Source: Arthrinium phaeospermum
Taxonomy: Eukaryota; Ascomycota; Sordariomycetes; Amphisphaeriales; Apiosporaceae
Direction of reading: 5' to 3'
NCBI GenBank assembly: GCA_006503535.1
Contig: QYRS01000013.1
Span: 1,612,001 to 1,676,000 of the forward strand
Length of the DNA: 64,000 bases
Part shown: positions 11,401 through 20,833 of the stretch, piece after piece
Position numbering within the stretch: the first letter of the stretch is position 1
How the letters are laid out: every line of letters begins with the position of its first letter
Translations under genes and position numbers: made by a program
The notes under the pieces: generated by a model
What the model saw: the letters and a program-made list of their open reading frames with translations, nothing else
The model's database searches: none
Told to the model about the DNA's origin: nothing

Positions 11401-13810
11401 TATAGAGGAGCGAAAAAGGAAGCGTCTGGGTTGGAACTCGGACGATATGTGGAACGTTTGTATCACGTCGTATCAGATTGTCCTCCAGGATCAGCAAGTC
11501 TTCAAACGTCGAAGATGGCACTACATGATTCTCGACGAGGCTCACAACATCAAAAACTTCAAGTCCAAACGATGGCAAACGTTGCTGACATTCAACACGC
11601 AAGCCCGTCTTTTACTAACAGGAACGCCCCTACAAAACAATTTGACGGAGCTCTGGTCTTTGCTATTCTTCTTGATGCCTTCGGAGAATGGAGTTGGTGG
11701 TTTCGCGGATCTCGCTGAATTCCAAGACTGGTTTCACAAGCCAGAGTCCCAGATCCTGGAAAGTGGCAGGGAGCAGATGGACGACGAGGCTCGAGCCATC
11801 ATTGCCAAGCTTCACAAGGTCCTCCGACCTTACCTGCTTCGTCGATTGAAGGCCGATGTCGAAAAACAAATGCCTGCCAAATATGAACATGTCGAGTTTT
11901 GCCGACTGTCGCGAAGACAGCGCGAGCTGTACGACGGGTTCCTCGGCCGGACCGACACGCGAGAAGCGCTGGCATCAGGCAACTACATATCCGTCATCAA
12001 CTGCCTCATGCAACTCCGTAAAGTCTGCAACCACCCGGATTTGTTTGTTGAACGACCGATCATGACATCCTTCCGGCAGCGTGGGTCTGTGGCTGCCGAC
12101 TATGAGTTCACAAATCGTCTGGTGAAGGACAAGCTCTTGGCGGCAAATCCGATGAGCCTCGTGAGCCTCAACTTCCTCAACTTGTTGCCGACCCATTATG
12201 AGAACCTCTCTGGCGCTGTTTGCGACCGGGTTTCCCAATTGAGCTCTCACCGCTCGCTTATGGACTTGAGAGAGGCTCAAAAGACACGGGCCCAGTCTGC
12301 TTATTCGAACCTCGACCCTTCTGCTGTTGAGTCCAACATCGTCTACCTCGAGAGCGCAGCTCGCTGGGGAAGATTTGAGGAACTGCAACATTGTGTCTAC
12401 ATCAACGCTCTTCGCCGACAACAGAGACCAACATATGGCAAGAACCTGCGAGACTTTTTGACAATTGGTATCGACAAGCGGCCACACAAGCCACGCCCCA
12501 GAGTCCCGGCCAAGATCATGAGCTGGTTTGAGGAAGAGTCACCCGTTCTGCGCTCCATGGTACTGGATCTAGACCAGCGTGCAGCAAGCATGAAGAAAAC
12601 CATCTCCAGATTTGCGTGCATCACGCCTGCAGTCATCACGCGAGATGCCGACCAGTTTGTCTTGGGCTCCAAGGGCGTCCAGGTGTTTGATGAGGAGAAC
12701 CTTCGACTCGCGGCTCCTGTTCGCCATGCCCCTTTTATGCCCAAGGTGGCGCCTATCGATCCATGGCACGAGGCCCGCATGCGCCTAAGTATTCAGTTCC
12801 CTGATAAGCGGTTGCTCCAATACGACTGCGGCAAATTGCAGGCCTTGGACCGTCTTCTGCGCAAACTCCAATCCGGCGGGCATCGGGCTCTCATCTTCAC
12901 GCAGATGACCAAGGTGCTGGATATTCTGGAGCAGTTCCTCAACATACACGGCCACAAATATCTCCGCCTGGATGGTGCTACCAAGGTTGAGCAACGGCAA
13001 ATCCTGACTGATCGTTTCAATAACGATGACCGCATTCTTGCTTTTATCTTGTCCACTCGATCGGGAGGACTGGGCATCAACTTGACTGGTGCTGATACTG
13101 TTATTTTCTACGACCAAGACTGGAACCCAGCCATGGATAAACAGTGCCAGGATCGATGCCATCGTATCGGTCAAACCCGCGATGTACACATCTATCGCCT
13201 GATCTCCGAACACACTATCGAGGCCAACATCCTACGCAAGGCCTCGCAGAAGCAAATGTTGGACGATGTGGTCATCCAGGAAGGAGGGTTTACCACTGAC
13301 TATTTCAACAAAATGACGGTCCAAGACGTCATGAAAGATGTCGTGGATGATGCTGTGGAAGATGTTGTTGGAGATGCCATGGACCGCGTGTTGGGAGGTG
13401 CCGAAACAGGAGGCGAACGTGCCGTTGGTCGAGTTCTCGAACAGGCCGAAGACCGTGAAGATGTCGCAGCTGCCCACGAAGCCGAGAAGGAGATCCAGGA
13501 GGACGAGGCCGACTTCGACGACAAAGCTCCTACCACTAGCGCTTCGGGCACATCGAGCACAAGACAAGGCACCCCGACTACCCGGGACGCATCGACCGCC
13601 CCGGGCATCGGTCGTTCGAACCTTGGCCTATACGAGCAATCGGCCGACGCCGTGGTGGTCGAGCTCAACGCATGGGGCGAACAGATGCGGAACATTGACG
13701 ATTTCATGCTTGGTACGATGGGACGCATGTTAGAAGGCACACCGCTGGAGCTGCCAAAGGACAAGAAGAAGGGGAAGACCAAAAAGGGGAAGGACACGAG
13801 AAAACGGTAA
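8447..13810 (+). CDS. SWR1: SWR1 chromatin-remodelling ATPase, 1787 aa, no intron
   Basis: Catalytic subunit of the SWR1 complex, which replaces nucleosomal H2A-H2B with H2A.Z-H2B in the nucleus. A disordered basic/Ser-rich N-terminus precedes the HSA domain (about residues 385-455, from RQWAHMDHLLKATANFRKLM). This is followed by very acidic stretches. The Snf2 ATPase starts near residue 905: Walker A in ILADEMGLGKTIQT (about 926) and the DEAH box (about 1029), then LLTGTPLQNNLTELWSLLFF. A long insertion separates the lobes, as expected for Swr1/Ino80-type enzymes. Lobe 2 contains IFTQMTKVLDILEQFL, DGATKVEQRQ and the arginine-finger motif DRCHRIGQTR. The tail ends in a Lys-rich cluster. The start is the first ATG in frame (8447); the frame is open slightly further upstream but only with a TTG. 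Length and order fit Swr1 rather than Ino80 or Fun30. Confidence 0.97.
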   Translation: MADASPTAATAPAPAHDLDATSNSSRHDTDAAAVKNEKLQLDTSNIPPKVQNPSGDSSDSDLTPIKSDDEFEENPFAEPSLPQDTQNGLNHEADTELDDDERPAKRRRVSTPPPNSQQRKPNPVSPPWKKFEAEGPTRIIDNGKRRSGRVNIPTPGPPPSAAKSRLTRGALQDHKATPPAKTKQANTPRANGHLNGALRSAPGSRAAASKTPVSTNKSASKKPVTNGTGPRTTSRRKLSPSPPPSTSRRTSARTRRSSRNRRDSPEGPLYDDDDGSSARPTRIRLRVKSAFMPIVHPAQVNVLPGQTVARPKLGEDFADFLHKAPTIDVHEGGWQDLGDDGPSYTDEQAERDAKLLARVEEEARPGGLLDEVTCAAFVPETAEEPPRQWAHMDHLLKATANFRKLMLIEHHRHRTTARKLAEACRDEWLRRQPKTAEQIEAEAREAWVARYKTVAKVLSGTWENVRVEINRRRLEEWEAAEQKRVKAALNEAVNMSELKLQARRAHFDSEIVSEEDDDAEDDITDEDDEDEEDLADKDDATAADLDGDLQSDNGSDTHRTFGRDEDNMTSSDDEDDAKSDISDAELTQEQLRAKYANVPDLPRDEMDAEEDPVDEETRAGVVDEDETSDESVDMDDDLGSSDENSESDVDDGSEDEDDEEEEEEEPSGLLGLLFGKSELKKLKTDAIEEQPDTSADDVEMGDAPPPERSEAGEQPNGIEPASNASADMSLDLQPGHEDPTVQPENTGQLGPQQTTEAETSQSQPMQVDAPNNPYQANTPNAMATVPGPLNAQTVGNEIVDAVKHAQPERNADLTMIGAGEEAPVIRSVEAITAPVAANVSPGTDAVTNTGSRDPSQSPRTSETKVTDADTASSVVKSGLSRSSSPAGRTPKTEVPFLLRGTLREYQHYGLDWLAGLYRNKTNGILADEMGLGKTIQTIALLAHLACHHEVWGPHLVVVPTSVMLNWEMEFKKWCPGFKVLSYYGSIEERKRKRLGWNSDDMWNVCITSYQIVLQDQQVFKRRRWHYMILDEAHNIKNFKSKRWQTLLTFNTQARLLLTGTPLQNNLTELWSLLFFLMPSENGVGGFADLAEFQDWFHKPESQILESGREQMDDEARAIIAKLHKVLRPYLLRRLKADVEKQMPAKYEHVEFCRLSRRQRELYDGFLGRTDTREALASGNYISVINCLMQLRKVCNHPDLFVERPIMTSFRQRGSVAADYEFTNRLVKDKLLAANPMSLVSLNFLNLLPTHYENLSGAVCDRVSQLSSHRSLMDLREAQKTRAQSAYSNLDPSAVESNIVYLESAARWGRFEELQHCVYINALRRQQRPTYGKNLRDFLTIGIDKRPHKPRPRVPAKIMSWFEEESPVLRSMVLDLDQRAASMKKTISRFACITPAVITRDADQFVLGSKGVQVFDEENLRLAAPVRHAPFMPKVAPIDPWHEARMRLSIQFPDKRLLQYDCGKLQALDRLLRKLQSGGHRALIFTQMTKVLDILEQFLNIHGHKYLRLDGATKVEQRQILTDRFNNDDRILAFILSTRSGGLGINLTGADTVIFYDQDWNPAMDKQCQDRCHRIGQTRDVHIYRLISEHTIEANILRKASQKQMLDDVVIQEGGFTTDYFNKMTVQDVMKDVVDDAVEDVVGDAMDRVLGGAETGGERAVGRVLEQAEDREDVAAAHEAEKEIQEDEADFDDKAPTTSASGTSSTRQGTPTTRDASTAPGIGRSNLGLYEQSADAVVVELNAWGEQMRNIDDFMLGTMGRMLEGTPLELPKDKKKGKTKKGKDTRKR

Positions 13811-13892
13811 CGGCGACGGCCGATATATTACGACAACTGTATCATACGGGAGTGAGAAGCGTGTTTGTTGTTTTTGTAATTATGTTCCATTT

Positions 13893-13910
13893 TCCACCGC
13901 TTGCGGTGGA
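13893..13910. repeat. Perfect inverted repeat, 8-bp stem, 2-nt loop
   Basis: TCCACCGC, TT, GCGGTGGA. It lies about 80 bases after the SWR1 stop codon, in the likely 3' UTR or transcription-end region. It is directly visible; a role in RNA stability or termination is inference. Confidence 0.8.
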
Positions 13911-14562
13911 GGTCTCGCCTTAGATGGGCGGGTTTCTTCGGGGAAAACGGAAAGGGGGGCTCCCTCTGAAAAAGGGGCAGAGAATCGAGCCCTAGACTAA
14001 ACAGCATTGGGAACAGGTGTTCGGGAGCGTGTGTGTTCGGCATGGCCTCTTATCATCCTTGGGGCGTCTACCAAAATGGAGAAACTGTACTGTATATAGC
14101 ACCAATAATGACAACGAAGCAGCTCATGCGACCTATCTACTCACTACAGCTACTTGGCCTCCGCTTACAGTTGTTTGGTGATGTTTTCAGGGTTTTGGGC
14201 GACACATTCTGTAAGGGATTGCTTGTTAGCTGAAAGCTTGGGATACGTCCGAAAAACGGTTGGGGCTTTTCGGTTACGTTATTCGCCGGCTTTCGATACG
14301 TCCAAGCAGTTTTCAACGTCCGCCCTCCCCCCTTCCCTCCCCGGGCCCCCCGCCCCGGAACGTTGCCACGGATTGCCCCGTACCGGCTTCGAAGTGCAGA
14401 TAACGTTCATCCGGAGCGCCGAGGGTCGATCGCAAGCTACACCACATTTGGCCATTCCAACTCGCACCGAGTCACCGACCGAAGGGTGTGTTTCGTGAAA
14501 CTTGGAGGACGGACGAGACCGAGCGCGAGCTTTCCCATACTCAACATTGGTCCTTGAATAGC

Positions 14563-14597
14563 ATACAATATGCAATATGCAGTATGCAATATGCAAT
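14563..14597. repeat. Five tandem copies of the heptamer ATGCAAT
   Basis: Copies read ATACAAT, ATGCAAT, ATGCAGT, ATGCAAT, ATGCAAT, followed by ATATGCAT. It is an imperfect minisatellite in the SWR1/GRF-finger intergenic region. No function is evident. Confidence 0.85.
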
Positions 14598-15138
14598 ATA
14601 TGCATGAGGATCTCACGGAGACCACCCGAAAGCTAAGCGACTGCCTCGTAGGGTGAAACACCGTCGAGATTTAAACGGATAGCGCCTACGTCGTACGTGC
14701 TGTTCGCTTGGAAAGTTTATATGTATATAAGAATATTCATGTTCTTATTACAGCTCTACATAACGCACACGCTATCCGCATACACACCGAGGAAGACCAG
14801 TGTTGCTAATTATTCCTCGGCTTTCTATCGTGTTTGGCGATACAGCAAGGATAATTTGTTGCTCGCATGGCAGGCTGCCATTTGAGAGAGGGGTCATGCG
14901 ACGTGTAGGAGAAGGGCCAAGGATAGATGGTACGATCGGCTCATCGGATCGATCTTGGATACCCTTGCTATACAGTTGCCCGCCCGGCACCCACTCATAT
15001 AACATCCTGCAAACGAAACTCCCAACACGAGGCTCCCTTCTTCTCCCCCTTTCTGAGACTGAACGGTATGTTAGGTGCTACTAAACCTGCTACTATCAAG
15101 TCTTCCTCACCACTACTTTTTTCAATCTCCTATCAACC

Positions 15139-16144
15139 ATGACACCTGAACCACCACTAAATGAGACTGGCAAGACAATGGATGCCGAGCAGTCTTCTGG
15201 GAGAAAACGAAAGCTGACTGTCGATGACGAGGACGAAGAGGACAATGCCAAGACCCAATGCCTTGAAGGGCCAGCAGAGAAGCGAGCTTGTCGTGTAATC
15301 AAGGACGAGCCAGACGACGTGGATGATGGTATGAAACTACGGTCGTTGCCCGCACGCCCCCGGAACCAGTCGCCCGTCAAGAAAGAAGAAGACGACGACT
15401 CGTCATCTGAGTCTTCGTCATCCGGAGCCAGCCGCGGAAGCCTCCTTACACCACCGTCATCGCCTTCACCACCACGACCACGATACTGGCACCCTGCATT
15501 TCCCGACCGGGCCGTGCGATGCGGCAAATGCTGGCAGACCGACACCGTCGACCGCGTGTCGGTCTTGCCGTCCAACCCCTTCAACGCCGGACGCCTGCGC
15601 TTCACCTGCACCGAGTGCGGACCCTGGAACAACCCCTTCGGCAGCTTCATCTGCTGGGCGGACACGGGAGGCATCTACGAGAACAACATGACCTGCGATT
15701 GTGGCCTGCCTGTGCGGGCCGACCTGACAACGAAGGCCTCGCCGGGCAGGCTCTTTTTCAACTGCGCGATGGGCCAGTGCCGTTTTTTCGAATGGACCGA
15801 TGAGGTTTTGGTCGACAGGGCTGATCTTCAGTACCGAGTGCACATCTGGGTAAGTGACATCGATGGAGAGTGCCTATATTGCTTGCTAGATGTGATACGT
15901 CATTCATGTTACATGTGTCTGGGCATTGGTGGCATAGATCTTATATCCAACAACTACGATACCACACAAAACTTACTGCTTGCTGACTTGGGGATGCATC
16001 AACCGGGGACTGTAGAATATCGAGAGATTGAGAAGACGGCGACCGATGCAGCGCCGGCGGCACACTTTGGAGCATCGATCTCTTGGCGACCTAATCCGTC
16101 AAATCGCATTTGGTGATCGGGCAGGAGAATTCGAGATTCCGTGA
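15139..16144 (+). CDS. Nuclear-type protein with two GRF-like zinc fingers, 279 aa
   Basis: Exons are 15139-15849 and 16016-16144. The first 110 residues are charged and disordered, with a probable nuclear signal (GRKRKL), acidic runs and Ser/Pro-rich segments. Two successive zinc-binding modules follow. The second is a clear GRF finger: CDCG, then TKASPGRLFFNC, then GQCRFFEW. The first has the same plan but is divergent (CGKCWQTD, NPFNAGRLRFTC, NPFGSFICW). GRF fingers bind single-stranded nucleic acid in enzymes such as topoisomerase III and APE2; no enzyme domain is present here. The intron has a GTAAGT donor, a GCTGAC branch site and a TGTAG acceptor, and yields a very basic C-terminus. 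Reading through the donor instead stays open to 16116, so an unspliced 325-residue form cannot be excluded. Confidence 0.8.
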
Positions 16145-16567
16145 TTGGATAGGCTGATCGCTTTCAATTGAACGACCGAGGAGTTACAGGTGGTTTTGGA
16201 TCGTATTTATGTAGGGTCATCCCCGCGCTGGTGATATTCGAGGACGCTATGCTGCTATGGGGAGAGAGGGGCAGACAAGGGGGAAAATCAAAAGTGGAAG
16301 AAAGATTGGCGAGCCCCACCACCAAAAGGACCCCGCCATGCCGAAGGAGATAGCCGTGATCGAACCACCGCCGCCGGGCCGATATTCCATTATCAAATCA
16401 TGTAAATTCATCTAAGTACTTGTACTTACTATTTCTTCGCCAAAGCCGTTGATCTACGAGTGACCATATTTTTGTTTTTATTTTCGAATTTCTTTCTCAT
16501 CTTTGAAAGGACGTTGTCCTAGTTCATGCACGCCGAGCGGGGACTGCTTGACTGACTGAAAATCGTC
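16145..16567. other. Intergenic, upstream of the DUF3500 gene
   Basis: Promoter-sized gap. A T/C-rich tract at about 16468-16500 sits shortly before the start codon, a common feature of filamentous-fungal core promoters. Nothing else is recognised. Confidence 0.5.
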
Positions 16568-17863
16568 ATGGCGTCGGAACAAGAACTCGTCGCCGAGTCG
16601 CAAACCTTCCGGGAATACCTTCCCGATCTCGCCACGCCCCGGTTCACCCGCATAGCCGAGTGCGATGCCTACTCCCACGCCGCCGAGCTGGTGGACCACC
16701 AGCGGCCCCCCTGGCTGTACGCCCTGTACCAGCACTGGCTGAAGCTGCTCCAGGAGCCCTTCCGCGGCGTCACCAACGACGGCCACGTGCGCCCGGGACT
16801 CTTCGCGCCCCGCGACGAAGGCATCCCCACCGCCGCCATCGCCGAGGCCGCAAACAAAGTGCTGGCCCAGCTGACGGACGCCCAGCGGCAGAAGACGCGG
16901 TTCCACATCGACTCGCCGCAGTGGCGCACCTGGTCGAACCCGGAGTTCCTGCTGTCGGACAAGGGCGTGCGGCTGGACCAGCTCACGCCGCCGCTGCGGG
17001 CCGACGTCCTGGCCGTGCTCGAGGCCGCCCTCAGCCCCGAGGGCTACGCCAAGGCCCTCGCCGCCATGCGCGTCAACCACTTCCTCGGCGCCCTCGTCGG
17101 CGCCCCCGCCGTCATGAACGAGTTCTCCTACAACTTCTGCCTCTTCGGCGAGCCCGACGCCCGGGGGCAGCCCTGGGGTTTCAGCTTCTACGGCCACCAC
17201 CTGTGCCTCTCCGTCTTCCTGCGCGGGCCCCAGATCGTCGTGAGCCCCTGGTTCACCGGCGCCGAGCCCAACCTCATCGACGACGGGCCCTACAAGGGCA
17301 CGCGCATCCTGCACGAGGAGGAGCGGCTGGGTCTGCAGCTCATGCAAAGCTTGGCCCCCGAGCACCAGGCCGCGGCCCGTACCTACGAGCACATGAAGGA
17401 CGACAAGATGCCCAAGGGCCGCTGGAACCACGACGACCAGCGCCACCTGCTGGGCGCCTACCGCGACAACCGCGTCGTGCCCTACGAGGGCGTCGTCGTC
17501 GCCTCGCTGCCGGCAGAGCAACAAGAAACCGTGTCCCAGATCCTGGAGCAGTACCTCTTGTACCTCCCCGCCCGCGCGCGGCAGCTCAAGCTCGACGACT
17601 GCCGCGCCTGGTACCACGAGACCTACTTCTCGTGGATCGGCGGCTACGGGGGCGCCTCGGACCCCTTCTACTTCCGCATCCAGAGCCCCGTCGTCGTCGT
17701 CGAGTTCGACCACCACTCGGGCGTCTTCCTCACCAACCAGGAGCCCAAGCGCTTCCACATCCACACGCTGCTGCGCACGCCCAACGGCGGCGACTACGGC
17801 TTCGCGCTGAGGGGTCTGAAGCGGGAGGGCGAGGTCGCGCAGGAGTTTGTTTGGGAGGGTTGA
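16568..17863 (+). CDS. DUF3500 family protein, 431 aa
   Basis: Single-exon gene whose product spans the DUF3500 family over nearly its whole length. Recognisable blocks are WSNPEFLLSDKGVRLDQL, the FGEPDARGQPWGFSFYGHHL region with a His pair, SPWFTGAEPN, SWIGGYGGASDPFYFRIQ, and the C-terminal VVVEFDHHSGVFLTN and KRFHIHTLLRTPNGGDYG. The conserved histidines and acidic residues suggest a metal- or cofactor-binding fold, but no biochemical activity is established that I know of. No signal peptide or membrane span is seen, so it is probably cytosolic. Codons are extremely G/C-ending, which creates long antisense frames that are not genes. It converges with the peroxidase gene, only 165 bases apart. 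Confidence 0.9.
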   Translation: MASEQELVAESQTFREYLPDLATPRFTRIAECDAYSHAAELVDHQRPPWLYALYQHWLKLLQEPFRGVTNDGHVRPGLFAPRDEGIPTAAIAEAANKVLAQLTDAQRQKTRFHIDSPQWRTWSNPEFLLSDKGVRLDQLTPPLRADVLAVLEAALSPEGYAKALAAMRVNHFLGALVGAPAVMNEFSYNFCLFGEPDARGQPWGFSFYGHHLCLSVFLRGPQIVVSPWFTGAEPNLIDDGPYKGTRILHEEERLGLQLMQSLAPEHQAAARTYEHMKDDKMPKGRWNHDDQRHLLGAYRDNRVVPYEGVVVASLPAEQQETVSQILEQYLLYLPARARQLKLDDCRAWYHETYFSWIGGYGGASDPFYFRIQSPVVVVEFDHHSGVFLTNQEPKRFHIHTLLRTPNGGDYGFALRGLKREGEVAQEFVWEG

Positions 17864-18028
17864 AGGGGGCGAGCACATGAACACATCATCCATCACTGGG
17901 CAGGCTCACTTGTAGTGATGCAACTGAGGAGAACCATGGTAGAGCGGTTGCACATTTACTGGGAAATATTTCTCGTTGTATATAAGTCGCTTGATATCAA
18001 AAGGAATTCAGGCGTGTATGGGGCGACC

Positions 18029-19878
18029 TTACCAGCCTGCAACCCCAGCATCAAGAAGCAAATGATCAAGCGTCTGACTACCTCGTGTGAGTGTAAGGCT
18101 AACAGACCCCGTCACCTCTTGTGGCATTTCATATGACCCCTTCCATAGTCGGAAACCAGGTTTTGTGTCTTCCGTCGCACTCAAGTTCACAGTCGCTTTT
18201 ACAATCCTGGGAGCCAGTGTCAGGGGCTGTTCTACGGGTGCTGCTACCACCACCGCCATCCCTTCTTTCCAGAGATCGCTTTCGGTGGAGCTGGCGACGG
18301 TAAAGGAGACTGAACTCCTTGTGGCGGTCGACATGCTGGGCATGAAGAAGGGCTGGCCCTGGCGGCTGATTGGGAACGTCTGCGCGGCCAGGTTGTCACC
18401 AGATACTGTGAATGAGGTAGCGTTGCCGACCTCGCTACTTGGGACTGCGAACGGGTAGAAGTATGCATCGCTGTTACCGTATGCAGTGTAGCCTTTCTCG
18501 GGCTCGGGATGAAGAAGTGTGGTGAATTCCCCTGCTGAGAACGTGATGGTAGGCCCGCCCCAGAGGACCTGAAAAGCATGTAAGCATCGGGACAAGTTCT
18601 CAGTTTAGGATAAGGGACGCAGTTGTCAACTTACTCTGATAACTCCAGAAAGAACAAGTGCCCCTTTTTCATCAAAGTCCCACGTCACATTGATTGGCTT
18701 GATGGGCATCGGCGCAATGGCGTCCTGAAGCTGCACGCCCGAGGGCACGGTGTCGATCATGCGACCCAAGAGCCCGGCGCAGGTGTCCTGGAACGGCTCG
18801 GTGGTCATGCCGTACAAGTCCCGCATGGTCTGGTTCCCGTCGCTCTCGTACAGCCTCCGATCGGAGCGCGAGGTCTCGTTGAAGCTCGTGGCGAGGGGCC
18901 CGCCCCGGCCGCCGGTCGAGTCGATGTACTCGTGGACCACGAGCGGGTCGAACACGCCCCGCGTGCTGTCGAAGTTGGAACCGCCGTTGGTGTTGTTCGG
19001 CGTGACCGCTTCTGGGCCGACTACCTGCGGGATTACGAATTAGCATTCGTCCGCCAGCTAGACGACGTTGAGTAATAGAAAAAAGTATCAACACATACTT
19101 CGGGGAATCCACCGTGGTGCACAGAGCCCAAAGTGTGCCCGCAAGCTGTTAGTCCTATGGCATCCTTTCTATTGAACCCAGCTCTGCCGAACTCCTCCAG
19201 CGTTTCCTCTACCCCTGTTTCGGGCTCCGGTACGCCCGTCGTCGGATCTGCATGCAGAGCATCGACGCGGCCAGGTCGATAGGGGATAGCCTTGCCACCG
19301 CACAGGTGAACGGACATGACAGTCCCCAAAGCGATGAGATCCGACACTAGGGCGGCAGGGAACGTGAGCCAATCAGCTCAAGAAGAGAGAAGAACACAGC
19401 GACCCTTGATACCCCATTCCGATGAATATCATCTCGAGTCCTCGGCGCATCGACTCAACTCACTGGAAATGTACTCATTCACAAACGGCCGCCAGAACGT
19501 GAAGCTATCATTGAAGGCGCTGCCCTTGTTCTCCGCGCGCGCCGTCTCGAAGCCGATGGACGCGTCCATGCCGCCGGTGACGATCCCGGCTCCCGCAGAG
19601 GCGGTGTCGGCGGTGACGAAGTCGTGGAACGCCACGCGAAGCCACTGGGCGGCCGTGGTGCGGCCCGAGTTCCGGGACGGCTCGCCGACCTCTGTCACGT
19701 AGTTGGTGCAGGGCGTGATGGCGGCCGAGAAGTTGGAGGCGCGGGCGCCCCAGTGGTCGACCAGGAGGTGCTCGAGTAGCGAGGCTTGGGGGCTCGGGTA
19801 GAAGAGCATGGCTGCCCCGCCGTTGCTGGCGGCCAAAAAGAACAGGGGTACGAGTAACTGCTGGAGCTGGCAGCTCAT
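18029..19878 (-). CDS. Secreted haem peroxidase, class II/AA2-like, 530 aa, four exons
   Basis: Predicted extracellular H2O2-dependent oxidase of the fungal/plant peroxidase superfamily. Exons are 19878-19464, 19346-19099, 19024-18635 and 18568-18029; phases agree. A hydrophobic signal peptide (QLLVPLFFLAASNGGA) opens the protein when started at the ATG at 19878; the frame extends upstream, but those residues would bury the signal. The distal haem site is LRVAFHDF (about residues 79-86), with catalytic Arg and His. The first splice restores SMSDLIALGTV. The proximal-His region is GLTACGHTLGSVHHGGFPEVV. About 180 C-terminal residues (exon 4) form a beta-rich Ser/Thr-containing extension beyond the peroxidase core and carry no recognised domain. 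Substrate is unknown; a ligninolytic role should not be assumed. Confidence 0.88.
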
Positions 19879-20833
19879 CGTTCTTCCTCCTTTCTTTCTT
19901 TTGGTGATCGGACGAGCGCGCATATGCACATACATCTTACACAAGATTACGAAGTGCTAGGTTTTGGAGGAACATAGTGTGACGGTTGTATTTCAATTCA
20001 GGCTGTCCAGATCCCACTGTCCTATATGGTATCTAGGGAAATTCAATTCTCTTGCATGTGGTTCTAATGACTGCATGGTCCTGTATGGCCAAACCTTGTC
20101 ACTAAAAGACGGTGTGGCGACAAGCAAGCGCCTATCAGCGATGCTCTCCAACCCTCGGCTCGCGATATGTCGCCTCTTCTAGAAGGCATTCCTTCCGGAT
20201 TGGCTACAATAATTGTAGAGTCCCGATCATGTTACATTGTTGCAGATGCTTACTGCAGCTTCGAGGCTCGCTTATCAGTCAGCGAACGAACACCCCTGCT
20301 CATCTGGGGTCTGGACCATAGTGGCCAGGATCAATATCACGGCAGAAGAGCGGTTTCTTGAAGAACAGCATCTGTAAAATCGATCATTGGTTCACGGCAC
20401 ACATCGACTGTTCTTCTCACGAATCAATGCACACCTATCACGTTAGGGGTCCTGGGTTAGGTGTTGCTGCCATACACCATGGGATAGCTGCACGGGGTAG
20501 AATTACAGACGTCAATCAAGGTTAGCCCAGTCGACACACGGAAAAGGAGAACGGACAATCTCTAAGCATCTTGCCACTGCCGCGTAGTCTCAAATACGAC
20601 CAGACCACTTCGATATCTATGGTACGGAAAGCCAGATTTGTTGATCATCAAACCAGGATAGCAGAAAGACACAAAGAAATGAGCTCTATGTAAGACATAA
20701 CGAACGTCAACCCATGTTGGTGTATCTCGGTGCTGGTAAGTAATGAATAAAACAAGGGACATGCGATTTGTCGCCCTTCCAATTCCACCAGGTGCTGCGT
20801 TACCGTCGTAAATGCGTCCACAGGTCTATTCCT
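19879..20833. other. Intergenic, about 950 bases
   Basis: 5' flank of the peroxidase gene and 3' flank of the ATRR-type gene. Frames are short and unrelated to any family I know. Nothing is recognised. Confidence 0.5.

Larger units (their letters stand above)
13811..15138. other. Intergenic, about 1.3 kb, downstream of SWR1
   Basis: Contains a perfect hairpin at 13893-13910 and a heptamer repeat at 14563-14597 (separate entries), plus a C-rich run near 14320-14355. The right part is the promoter of the GRF-finger gene, with pyrimidine-rich sequence near 15035-15050. No coding gene is recognised. Confidence 0.5.

Noticed and set aside
16478..17896. A 472-codon minus-strand frame and a 406-codon second plus-strand frame over the DUF3500 gene
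   Set aside because: They are by-products of the gene's very high GC content. Their translations are compositionally odd and the DUF3500 frame matches a known family throughout.
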